DNA of 64,000 nucleotides from an uncultured Ilumatobacter sp. (GTDB lineage Bacteria > Actinomycetota > Acidimicrobiia > Acidimicrobiales > Ilumatobacteraceae): assembly GCA_905480335.1 (NCBI GenBank), contig CAJQPY010000040.1, forward strand, positions 1 through 64,000, written 5' to 3'. The notes below the pieces were generated by a model. That model was not told the DNA's origin. It ran no database searches and saw only the letters and a list, made by a program, of their open reading frames with translations. Each line of letters opens with the position of its first letter. The stretch's first letter is position 1. Shown here piece after piece: positions 25,996-33,655 of the stretch. The translations under genes were made by a program, and so were the position numbers.

Positions 25996-26343
25996 TCAGT
26001 CGAATGATGCGGTGGCGACGCGGTCTTCGCCGTACACCGGAGCCGACTTATCGATGCGGTGCTTATTACTCACTGCGCTGACCAGACCGCCGGCGCCAAG
26101 CATCGCACGCATGTCGTGGTAGTTCGGGTGAGCGAAGTGTGCCTGCAACGCCTCCTCGGACTCCCAGAGTTCGTACACCTGGATCAGGTCGTCCTGGCAC
26201 GGGTCAGCCGCAAAGCAGTAGACCATGCACCCCGGTTCGTCATCACGTGTGGCTTTCTGGATCGGTGCCGACTTCTCGATCAATGCCTGGCGCGTGGAGG
26301 GGTCGGCGATCTTGATGGCGGCTTCGACAGCGATAAGGCTCAT
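25996..26343 (-). CDS. Antibiotic biosynthesis monooxygenase (ABM) domain protein
   Basis: A 115-residue dimeric alpha-beta barrel protein. The order is first strand LIAVEAAIKI, helix RQALIEKSAPIQKATRDD, strand GCMVYCFAADP, then QVYELWESEEALQAHFAHPN, which matches the ABM motif (YELW followed by an HF helix). Members act as cofactor-free quinol oxygenases or as small heme- or substrate-binding proteins. It diverges from the alcohol dehydrogenase gene across 117 bp. Confidence 0.83.
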   Translation of the reverse strand: MSLIAVEAAIKIADPSTRQALIEKSAPIQKATRDDEPGCMVYCFAADPCQDDLIQVYELWESEEALQAHFAHPNYHDMRAMLGAGGLVSAVSNKHRIDKSAPVYGEDRVATASFD

Positions 26344-26460
26344 TGAGGCTCCTGGTTGGACTCGTCTTGGATGGGTGGGGCTGAGTCAGTATGACTTCGG
26401 GTTGGACGCCGGTCAGTATGACAAGGCGTCCATACCGACAAGCGAGCCGGAAGGACCAAC

Positions 26461-27495
26461 ATGCACGCAGCACTCATCACAAGCCAGGAGACGGTAGAGC
26501 TCGTCGAGTTCCCTAACCCAACTCCGGCACCGGCCGGCGTCGTCGTCGACATTGCATTTTGCGGGATCTGCGGAACCGACATTCACGCCTACCAATCCGG
26601 GCGCCCGTACAATCCGGCGATCTGTGGCCACGAATGGTCGGGCACTGTTTCGGCGATCGGTGCTGACGTGACGTCGTTGACCGAAGGTGATCGAGTGGTG
26701 GTCGCTGTTGCGCCGTCGTGCGGAAACTGTTCTGCGTGTAATCGAGGCCAGGCGGAACGGTGTCAGGTCGCGTTCCTGTCAGCGCTCGGCCGTGACTCGC
26801 TCGCCCCACCGCACGGAGGCTTTGCGCCGAGGATTCCGGTGGCGGCCACCCGGGTCGTGAAGACCGACAGCGGGCTGACAGATGAGCAGGCAGCGCAGGT
26901 AGAGCCGATCACTGTCGCCTTTCACGCCGTGCGCACAAGCGCCCTGCGACTGGGCGACATCGCCGTGATCCAGGGCGCCGGTCCGATCGGATTGGGAACG
27001 CTGCAGTGGGTGCATGCCGGCGGCGCCGGAAAGGTAATCGTCGTAGAGCCGAATGAGTCGCGTCAAGCGCTTGCCCTTGCGCTCGGAGCTCACCATGCCG
27101 TAGCGCCTGGGGAGGAAGCCGACGCGTTAATCAAGGAACTCAGCCACGGACTCGGTGCCGACATCGTCTACGAATGCGTCGGCCGTCCCTTCGCTGTGCA
27201 GTCGGCCGTTGATCTCGCCCGTCGCGGTGGTGCGATGTGTCTGATCGGGTTAGCCGAGGGGGATGCTCCGATTTCACCTGGATCATGGTTGATCAAGGAG
27301 ATCTCAGTCACCTCGTCCTTGGCGTACTTCCGCGAGGAGTTCGAGATGGCGATGGGAATGATGGCCGACGGACGGGTGCGCGTGGACCCGCTGCACTCGG
27401 CGACGGTCGATCTTGGTGGGCTTGAAGCAGCGCTCGTTGATCTGGCGAGCGGCACGAGCGCGCAGACGAAGGTCCTCGTCGATCCAAATCTCTGA
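26461..27495 (+). CDS. Zinc-dependent alcohol dehydrogenase (MDR family, butanediol/sorbitol-dehydrogenase-like)
   Basis: A 344-residue medium-chain dehydrogenase. Catalytic zinc ligands are Cys37 in CGICGTDIH and His57-Glu58 in GHEW. Structural zinc cysteines are C87, C90, C93 and C101. The cofactor fold has GAGPIGLGTLQ. The pattern is closest to 2,3-butanediol, sorbitol or threonine dehydrogenases. With the acetoin-type operon in the window, butanediol/acetoin interconversion is conceivable but unproven. AAGGA stands before the ATG. It is monocistronic. Confidence 0.9.
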   Translation: MHAALITSQETVELVEFPNPTPAPAGVVVDIAFCGICGTDIHAYQSGRPYNPAICGHEWSGTVSAIGADVTSLTEGDRVVVAVAPSCGNCSACNRGQAERCQVAFLSALGRDSLAPPHGGFAPRIPVAATRVVKTDSGLTDEQAAQVEPITVAFHAVRTSALRLGDIAVIQGAGPIGLGTLQWVHAGGAGKVIVVEPNESRQALALALGAHHAVAPGEEADALIKELSHGLGADIVYECVGRPFAVQSAVDLARRGGAMCLIGLAEGDAPISPGSWLIKEISVTSSLAYFREEFEMAMGMMADGRVRVDPLHSATVDLGGLEAALVDLASGTSAQTKVLVDPNL

Positions 27496-27735
27496 ACGGG
27501 TGCTTCGGCGCGTTGGACACGTTCTCCCCCAACGATTTGCCAGAACCGGGACGGAGCGAAACACTGCGGTTCCTTTACGTAGAGGGGTTGTAACGGGAGT
27601 TGCGAGTTGGTGTGACGTCCGACTCGTTGGGAAATTGGCCGCTCGGTTACTTTAAGACATACCGATCGACGCCAGTCGATTCGGTCCCGGCCTGGGGAAG
27701 GCTGGTGCACCACTTCAATAGGGGGACTAGTTCCA

Positions 27736-29256
27736 ATGTCAAAACGATCAACTAGGAGAGTCGTTGCCGGACTCGCTGCTCTAGCGCTTGTCGCTGGCGC
27801 GTGCGGGAGCGACTCTGCAACTGAAAGTGTGGAGGACGCAGCCGACGACGTTGTCAGTGACGTTGAAGACGGAGCCGACGATGTTGCCGATGCTGCCGAA
27901 GACGTAGCCGACGACGCAGCCGGTGCTGCCGAAGACGTTGCTGATGAAGTCGAGGACGTCGCCGATGATGCGGTGGACGATGTTGAAGATGTAGTTGACG
28001 GCGATAGCGGCGATGCTCCTTCGGGCGAGGCCACAGGCGAACCGATCAAAATCGGTGTGCAGAATCTCGAGGGAGATCCAAACGGATCCTTCCCAGAGTA
28101 TTCCTTGGCTATTCAGGCGGCATCCGACTACATCAACGCAGAACTCGATGGGCTCGGCGGCCGTCCGATCGAGATCGAGCTGTGTAAGTCGGTCGTATCA
28201 CCGGATGATTCCCAGCGCTGCGCGAACGAACTGTCGGCGGATGGCGTAGAACTCGCCCTGTCGACACTGAACTTCTTTGGTAACCACTTCTCGATCTATC
28301 AGGGATCCGATATCCCTGTGATCGTCGGAACGCCAATCACGTTGGCCGACTTCACCGCTGAGGGTGTCTTCTCGATTGGCGCCGGCGGTGGTTGCCTCGG
28401 CGTGCACACCGGACTGGTCCAATTCGCGACCGGTGAGATTGAGGCGCTCGAAGAAATCACGGTCAACAAGGTTGCGGTGCCGTGGGCCGACACCCCTCCT
28501 GGTGTCGTCTGCTACAACGACCTTGAGGCAAAGCCGCTTGACGTGCTCAACGGCACGACACCCGGTGAATCAGCTCGTGCCGGCGAGAAGCCGGAACTGA
28601 CCTATGTCGGCGTGCCGATTCTCCCAGCATCCGCCGACGTGACGCCTCAGGCCACCGAGGTTCTTGACTTCGATCCTGACGTCATTATTTACTCCGCCCA
28701 AGGCGCCGATTGCTGGAACTTTGTCAATGCGCTTGGACGTCTTGGATGGAACCCAGAGGAGACGCCGCTCGTCCTGTCCGGTGCCTGCACCGACTTTGAT
28801 GCTCTGGCCGCAGCGGGGGACCTCTCGAAGGGGATCTACCTGACGAGCACTGAGAATGGTCTTCTCAGCCCGCTCGACGGGCTTGAGGGCCAGCACTTGG
28901 ATAATGCGAGCACCTTCCAGACAAAGGCACCCGAATACGGTATGCCTGAGGACCTTCTGTTCACGGGCTTCGCTACCGCCGGCTTTGGCATGATGATGAA
29001 CATCTGGCAGATGGCGCAGACGGTTGACGGCGAGGTCACTGGCCAGAAAATCGCAGACGCCTTCGCTAGCACCGACGGCAGCCTTCCGGCATTCGGTGGA
29101 TCGCCACTCGATTGCAGCAACGCTCCGGCTCCTTACGTGGCAGTTTGCTCGGCGCCGATCACTGTGACGCAGTGGGATGGCACCCAGCTCAACCAGATCG
29201 GTGGCACCATCAACGCTATCGACCTGGTCGCTGGCACCGAGCTGCGCCCGGGCTGA
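27736..29256 (+). CDS. Branched-chain-type ABC substrate-binding lipoprotein with acidic stalk
   Basis: A 506-residue extracellular binding protein. The signal peptide ends in a lipobox LVAGAC, so Cys23 would be lipidated. Residues about 31-95 form an Asp/Glu/Ala/Val-only stretch with roughly seven-residue spacing (repeats like AEDVADD and VADEVED), unlike ordinary binding proteins. The ligand domain follows at about residue 105 (EPIKIGVQNLEGDPNG) and is of the LivK/type I class. The 240 bp upstream are A/T-richer and likely hold the promoter, though no clear -35/-10 pair was fixed. The gene is followed by two strong hairpins before the permease. Ligand unknown. Confidence 0.9.
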   Translation: MSKRSTRRVVAGLAALALVAGACGSDSATESVEDAADDVVSDVEDGADDVADAAEDVADDAAGAAEDVADEVEDVADDAVDDVEDVVDGDSGDAPSGEATGEPIKIGVQNLEGDPNGSFPEYSLAIQAASDYINAELDGLGGRPIEIELCKSVVSPDDSQRCANELSADGVELALSTLNFFGNHFSIYQGSDIPVIVGTPITLADFTAEGVFSIGAGGGCLGVHTGLVQFATGEIEALEEITVNKVAVPWADTPPGVVCYNDLEAKPLDVLNGTTPGESARAGEKPELTYVGVPILPASADVTPQATEVLDFDPDVIIYSAQGADCWNFVNALGRLGWNPEETPLVLSGACTDFDALAAAGDLSKGIYLTSTENGLLSPLDGLEGQHLDNASTFQTKAPEYGMPEDLLFTGFATAGFGMMMNIWQMAQTVDGEVTGQKIADAFASTDGSLPAFGGSPLDCSNAPAPYVAVCSAPITVTQWDGTQLNQIGGTINAIDLVAGTELRPG

Positions 29257-29265
29257 TTCGTCTTG

Positions 29266-29306
29266 GATCGCACAGGCCCAACCTCAGTGGTTGGGCCTGT
29301 GCGATC
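29266..29306. terminator. Strong 18-bp hairpin after the binding-protein gene
   Basis: Perfect 18-bp inverted repeat, left arm 29266-29283 (GATCGCACAGGCCCAACC) and right arm 29289-29306, with a 5-nt loop TCAGT. It begins 10 bp after the stop codon. No T-run follows. It may terminate or partly attenuate transcription, or protect the 3' end of the binding-protein mRNA. Confidence 0.8.
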
Positions 29307-29332
29307 GACGAACCTATGGCCAAGAACGGCCT

Positions 29333-29380
29333 AAATGTCTGAATACCTGAACACCTAAACACCTAAACACCTGAATTACT
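29333..29380. repeat. 8-bp tandem repeat array, about six copies
   Basis: Six consecutive 8-mers: AAATGTCT, GAATACCT, GAACACCT, AAACACCT, AAACACCT, GAATTACT (consensus RAACACCT). Units 3-5 are nearly identical and the outer ones diverge. The array lies exactly between the two hairpins of the intergenic region. Confidence 0.85.
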
Positions 29381-29388
29381 GAGACTTC

Positions 29389-29422
29389 TGGGTCGGCGCG
29401 ATCAACTGATCGCGCCGACCCA
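29389..29422. terminator. Second perfect hairpin (16-bp stem) before the permease
   Basis: Left arm 29389-29404 (TGGGTCGGCGCGATCA) and right arm 29407-29422 are exact reverse complements with a 2-nt centre AC, so this is almost a pure palindrome. It lies 51 bp before the permease GTG. It could be a second terminator or attenuator, or, given its symmetry, a DNA-binding site for a dimeric regulator. Confidence 0.7.
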
Positions 29423-29473
29423 GGTTTCATCTCATCTCCTTCGAATCTCGTCGCATCACCCTGGGGGAACTGC

Positions 29474-32038
29474 GTGCAAGACATCATCTTCGACCTCATC
29501 AGTGGTCTCGGCCTCGGGGCGCTGTTTGCAATGCTCGCTGCGGGCCTTGTGGTCTCCTACAAGGGTTCTGGAGTTATCAACTTCGCGCACGGCGCGCTCG
29601 CCATGTACGGCATGTTCACGTTTGACTCGGCATGGAACCGGGGTGAGATTTTTCTGCCATGGGTCGATTTCCTGCCAACCGATTGGCTGAATATTCCAGT
29701 CCGCATCACGGTTGCATCCGATGGGACCTGGGAAATGGTCCCCTCCCTCATCGTGGCGCTCCTCATGGCGGCGTTCCTTGGACTCTGCGTCCACTTTTTG
29801 ATCTTTCGTCCTCTGCGCAACGCGGCTCCACTCGGCAAGGTCGTTGCCTCGGTCGGTCTGCTGCTCTACCTCCAGGGCGTGGCGCTTTTGAACTTCGGCA
29901 ATTCATTTCCGCAGCCGCGCAGCGTCGTGCCCGATGAGGTCATCACGAACTTCCTCGGACTTGGAAAGCCGTATCCCCGAAACTCCATTTACGTTGTTGG
30001 TTTCGCGATCCTTTTCGGCCTTGTCTTGTGGGCTGGATATCGATTCACCAAGTTTGGCCTCGCCACGCGTGCTGCCGCCGGGAATGAGAAAGGCGCCATT
30101 CTTCTCGGCTACTCGCCACAGACGCTCGCCGCAGTCAACTGGGTGATTGCGTCGGTCACGGCGACACTCGCCGTCATCGTGGTTGGACCGATCCAGGGAA
30201 CGATCACTCCGATCGGGTTGTCTGCACTCATCGTGCCGGCGCTCGCAGCGGCATTGATCGGCAGCTTGCGATCCATTCCGATCGCAATGGCCGGCGGCCT
30301 CGCACTCGGGTCTGTCCGGACGATGCTCGAGCTCAATAAGGCATCGTGGTTCGACAACCCTGGCCTGCGTTGGCTCGAAAACGGTGTCGCCGCAGCTTTG
30401 CCGCTGATCGTGATCATCGTTGTGCTGGTGCTGCGCGGCAAGGGCCTACCGATTCGAGGATCCGTTGAGGAGCGCAGATTGCCTCTGGCACCCGTCCCGA
30501 GACGAATGTACGAACACGCGCTCGTGTGGGTCACCGCTCTGACCCTGTTGGCTTTCGTTTTCGAGAATGCTGGCGACCGAACCCGCTTCGCCAACGCCCT
30601 TCAGAATGGTCTCGTGCTTGCGATCATCATGTTGTCACTCGTGATACTGACCGGCTATGTCGGCCAGATCTCGCTCATGCAAATGTCGTTCGCTGGTATT
30701 GCGGCATTCTTCACCGCACGAATGATGGCCGATGGCATCGGACGGGGATCGAATCTTTCCCCGGTCACTGGACCTGGCCTCGCCTGGCCGATCGCCGGGT
30801 TGATCGGTATTGCGGTGGCCGTCTTGGTCGGGATAGTGGTCGGCTTACCAGCGCTACGGATCCGAGGTGTGCAGCTTGCAGTAGTCACCATCGCAACGGC
30901 GGTTGCGATCCAGTCGCTGTACTTGGAAAATGAATTTATTACTCAGCTCAGAGCCGGTATCCCTGCTTACGTGAAGGACCCGACGTTCTTCGGCGTTGAC
31001 ATCGGAGCGCGCAGCGAACGACAACAGAACGAGAACCCTCTTTTCGTGCTGTTCGGTGGTGCCGTGCTTGCGTTGTGCGCCCTTGGCATCGCCAACATTC
31101 GACGTACTGGCGTCGGGCGTCGGTTCCTTGCAGTTCGGGCAAACGAACGTGCAGCTGCGTCGGCCGGCATTAACGTCGCTCGGACCAAGCTCCTCGCATT
31201 TGCGATGAGCGCCGGCATCGCGGGCCTCGGTGGCGTGATGCTCGGCTTCAAGCAAGTTGAGGTCTCATCGGCGAACTTTGTCTACGGCGGCAGCCTCGCA
31301 ATTCTCGCCACGGCCTATCTCGCCGGTATCACATCAATCAACGGTGCCATTATCGGTGGCATGTTGTTGAGCGCAGGTGCGCTCATCCCGACGTTCTCGA
31401 ATTACATGTTCGCTGGCACCAACATCGACAGCTACATCGGTGCTCTGACCGGACTCGGCATCATCGTGACGGCAATCGTGCATCCCGAGGGAGTAGCTCC
31501 CTTCTTCGGGGAAGGCATCAGACATGCAGGCGACTGGCTCGTCGGAGCGATCCCCGGGGCCGAGACCGTCCGAACCGAGTACCGCGGACCTCGTAAGAAC
31601 GCAGTGAAGGCATTCATGGCGGCGCTCGTCGTCGGCACCGCCCTGTTCTTGTATAACGCCAAGTTCGTCGAAAATGTGTACCTCTGGGTCGTAATAACGG
31701 CGTTCTTCGTCTGGATTGTCATACTGATCGCCGCCGTCATCCTCGGAGGGATCAGTCCAACGTTCGGTGAGGCCGGTACGGCCTGGATCGGCTGGGGGAA
31801 GCGATTCGGACCAACCGCACTCGTCGGATATGTTGCCGGGTGGTTGATCTGGCCGATTCGGGTTGACACCTACAGCAAGCTCTGGATGCCGCTCCTCGGT
31901 GTCGGAATTGCGCTCTTCATCAGGTCGATCGTCAGGCAAATTCGTGGATCGGCCGAGAAAGAAGCTGCTGCAGCAGTCGACAACTCGGACGATACGCCTG
32001 AACCAAGTACCGAACCATCACTCGCGGGGGTGAACTGA
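29474..32038 (+). CDS. Fused LivH-LivM permease with extra C-terminal membrane domain
   Basis: An 854-residue membrane protein. The LivH half carries GSGVINFAHGALAMYG near residue 31. The LivM half starts near residue 390 with GQISLMQMSFAGIAAFF. After the normal LivM end (about residue 680) there are some 170 further residues with at least four hydrophobic helices (FMAALVVGTALFLY, YLWVVITAFFVWIVILI, ALVGYVAGWLIWP and one more) and an acidic tail. The start is GTG at 29474 with GGGGGAA upstream. The LivG gene follows after one base. This extra part is not usual for LivHM fusions. Confidence 0.9.
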   Translation: MQDIIFDLISGLGLGALFAMLAAGLVVSYKGSGVINFAHGALAMYGMFTFDSAWNRGEIFLPWVDFLPTDWLNIPVRITVASDGTWEMVPSLIVALLMAAFLGLCVHFLIFRPLRNAAPLGKVVASVGLLLYLQGVALLNFGNSFPQPRSVVPDEVITNFLGLGKPYPRNSIYVVGFAILFGLVLWAGYRFTKFGLATRAAAGNEKGAILLGYSPQTLAAVNWVIASVTATLAVIVVGPIQGTITPIGLSALIVPALAAALIGSLRSIPIAMAGGLALGSVRTMLELNKASWFDNPGLRWLENGVAAALPLIVIIVVLVLRGKGLPIRGSVEERRLPLAPVPRRMYEHALVWVTALTLLAFVFENAGDRTRFANALQNGLVLAIIMLSLVILTGYVGQISLMQMSFAGIAAFFTARMMADGIGRGSNLSPVTGPGLAWPIAGLIGIAVAVLVGIVVGLPALRIRGVQLAVVTIATAVAIQSLYLENEFITQLRAGIPAYVKDPTFFGVDIGARSERQQNENPLFVLFGGAVLALCALGIANIRRTGVGRRFLAVRANERAAASAGINVARTKLLAFAMSAGIAGLGGVMLGFKQVEVSSANFVYGGSLAILATAYLAGITSINGAIIGGMLLSAGALIPTFSNYMFAGTNIDSYIGALTGLGIIVTAIVHPEGVAPFFGEGIRHAGDWLVGAIPGAETVRTEYRGPRKNAVKAFMAALVVGTALFLYNAKFVENVYLWVVITAFFVWIVILIAAVILGGISPTFGEAGTAWIGWGKRFGPTALVGYVAGWLIWPIRVDTYSKLWMPLLGVGIALFIRSIVRQIRGSAEKEAAAAVDNSDDTPEPSTEPSLAGVN

Positions 32039-32039
32039 C

Positions 32040-32888
32040 ATGGCACTACTCGAAGCGCGTGGCCTTAGCGTCAATTACGGCGGCCTGTATGCGAACCGCG
32101 ACATCGATCTCGACTGCCAAATCGGCAAGCTCGTCGGCCTGATTGGCCCGAACGGCGCCGGCAAGACGACGTTCATTGACGCCATAACGGGGTTCACCCC
32201 GGTCAGCGAAGGCCACGTTACGTTCGATGGACAGAACCTCGAAGGCATGACGCCGGATGCTCGGGCCAAGGCCGGGCTCACTCGTACATTCCAGTCGTTG
32301 GAGTTGTTTGAGGATCTGAGTGTGCGGGACAACTTGATGGCTGCTGCCGAGCGCCCACAATGGCACTCATTCGTCACCGACATTTTGTTGCCGGGACGCA
32401 ACGAGCGTCAGTATCGCGAGCAGGTCGACTGGGCGCTCGAAATCATGCGTCTCACCGACATGGCTGACACGTTGCCTAGCGATCTCAGTCACGGCCAGCG
32501 CAAGCTGATCAGCGTTGCGCGGGCATTGGCAGCCAAGCCGAAGCTGGTGCTGCTTGACGAGCCGGCTGCCGGCTTGGATACTGCCGAGAGCCAGTTGCTG
32601 GGCAGTCACCTCCGTGACTTCCTTGAGCACGACATGAGTTTGTTCCTGATCGACCATGACATGGGTCTTGTGTTGAACGTGTGCGACTACATCTACGTGC
32701 TCGATTTCGGCGAGATCATCGCCGAGGGAACCCCCGCCGAGGTGCGTGCCGATCCGGCCGTGATCCAGGCGTATCTGGGCGAGAATGCCGGGGAGGCGCA
32801 GGCCACGAGCGGGGCATCATTTGGCGGAGGCGATGACGCTGCAGCGCTCAACGCGGTCCTAGAAGACGTGATCGAGGAGACGACATGA
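32040..32888 (+). CDS. ABC transporter ATP-binding protein, LivG type
   Basis: A 282-residue cytoplasmic ATPase. Walker [10 protein letters not shown] is at 36-44, the signature LSHGQ at 149-153, and Walker B ends LLDEP with Asp173 and Glu174. The signature has His for the usual Gly, as LivG proteins often vary here. The C-terminal end carries the LivG-type [22 protein letters not shown]. About 30 additional residues (Ala/Gly/Asp-rich) follow. It overlaps LivF by 4 bp (ATGA). It powers the permeases on either side. Confidence 0.95.
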   Translation: MALLEARGLSVNYGGLYANRDIDLDCQIGKLVGLIGPNGAGKTTFIDAITGFTPVSEGHVTFDGQNLEGMTPDARAKAGLTRTFQSLELFEDLSVRDNLMAAAERPQWHSFVTDILLPGRNERQYREQVDWALEIMRLTDMADTLPSDLSHGQRKLISVARALAAKPKLVLLDEPAAGLDTAESQLLGSHLRDFLEHDMSLFLIDHDMGLVLNVCDYIYVLDFGEIIAEGTPAEVRADPAVIQAYLGENAGEAQATSGASFGGGDDAAALNAVLEDVIEETT

Positions 32889-33649
32889 CCGACACCGCAA
32901 TCAGCAGCGAGACCATCTCAGATGCTGATCTCCTGGTCGACGTCCGCGGATTGCATGCCGGATACGGCGGGATTCCAGTCGTGCGTGACCTGAATCTCAC
33001 CGTCGGGCGCGGCGAAGTGGTTGCGCTTCTCGGGCCAAACGGCGCCGGAAAGACCACAACGCTGCTGACGCTTTCGGGTCTACTCACGCCGCTTGACGGG
33101 GACGTGATGGTGCTCGGTGAGAAGGTCGACGGTTCTAAGCCGCACACGATCCCGCGTCGCGGACTCGCCCATGTCGCCGAGGACCGGTCGCTATTCTTCG
33201 ATTTAACAGTCGATGAAAATATCAAGTTGGGGCTGACCGGCGATAAGGGCTCGCGCAAGGCTGCCCACGATCGTGCGATGGAGCTGCTGCCAGCTCTCAA
33301 GCCGCTTGGTGGTCGTCTTGCGGGCTTGCTGTCCGGGGGTGAGCAACAGATGCTTGCCGTCGCTAGAGCGCTGGTGTCGGAGCCGAAGTGTCTCCTCGTC
33401 GACGAGATGAGTCTCGGTTTGGCACCGATCATCGTCGAGCGTCTTTTGCCGATCGTACGAGACATTGCCGACCAGACCGGGTGCGGGGTGCTCGTCGTCG
33501 AGCAGCACGTACACATGGCGCTGGAAGTCGCTGACCGGGGTTACGTCCTGAACCATGGCGAAGTCTTGTTGCAAGGGTCCGCAGCGGAACTGTCGGCCAA
33601 TCGTGCTGTGCTTGAGGCGAGCTACCTCGGCGACTCTGCCCTGCACTGA
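32885..33649 (+). CDS. ABC transporter ATP-binding protein, LivF type
   Basis: A 254-residue ATPase. Walker [10 protein letters not shown] is at 50-58, the signature LSGGEQQ begins at 149, and Walker B has Asp173 and Glu174 in [12 protein letters not shown], the LivF hallmark. About 18 residues precede the domain. The start overlaps the LivG stop. It forms the nucleotide-binding heterodimer with LivG; six bases separate it from the next permease gene. Confidence 0.95.
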   Translation: MTDTAISSETISDADLLVDVRGLHAGYGGIPVVRDLNLTVGRGEVVALLGPNGAGKTTTLLTLSGLLTPLDGDVMVLGEKVDGSKPHTIPRRGLAHVAEDRSLFFDLTVDENIKLGLTGDKGSRKAAHDRAMELLPALKPLGGRLAGLLSGGEQQMLAVARALVSEPKCLLVDEMSLGLAPIIVERLLPIVRDIADQTGCGVLVVEQHVHMALEVADRGYVLNHGEVLLQGSAAELSANRAVLEASYLGDSALH

Positions 33650-33655
33650 CCGAAC

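Noticed and set aside
26344-26460. Possible CRISPR or attachment-type repeats in intergenic regions
   Set aside because: None of the intergenic regions shows spaced direct repeats beyond the 8-bp array at 29333-29380.
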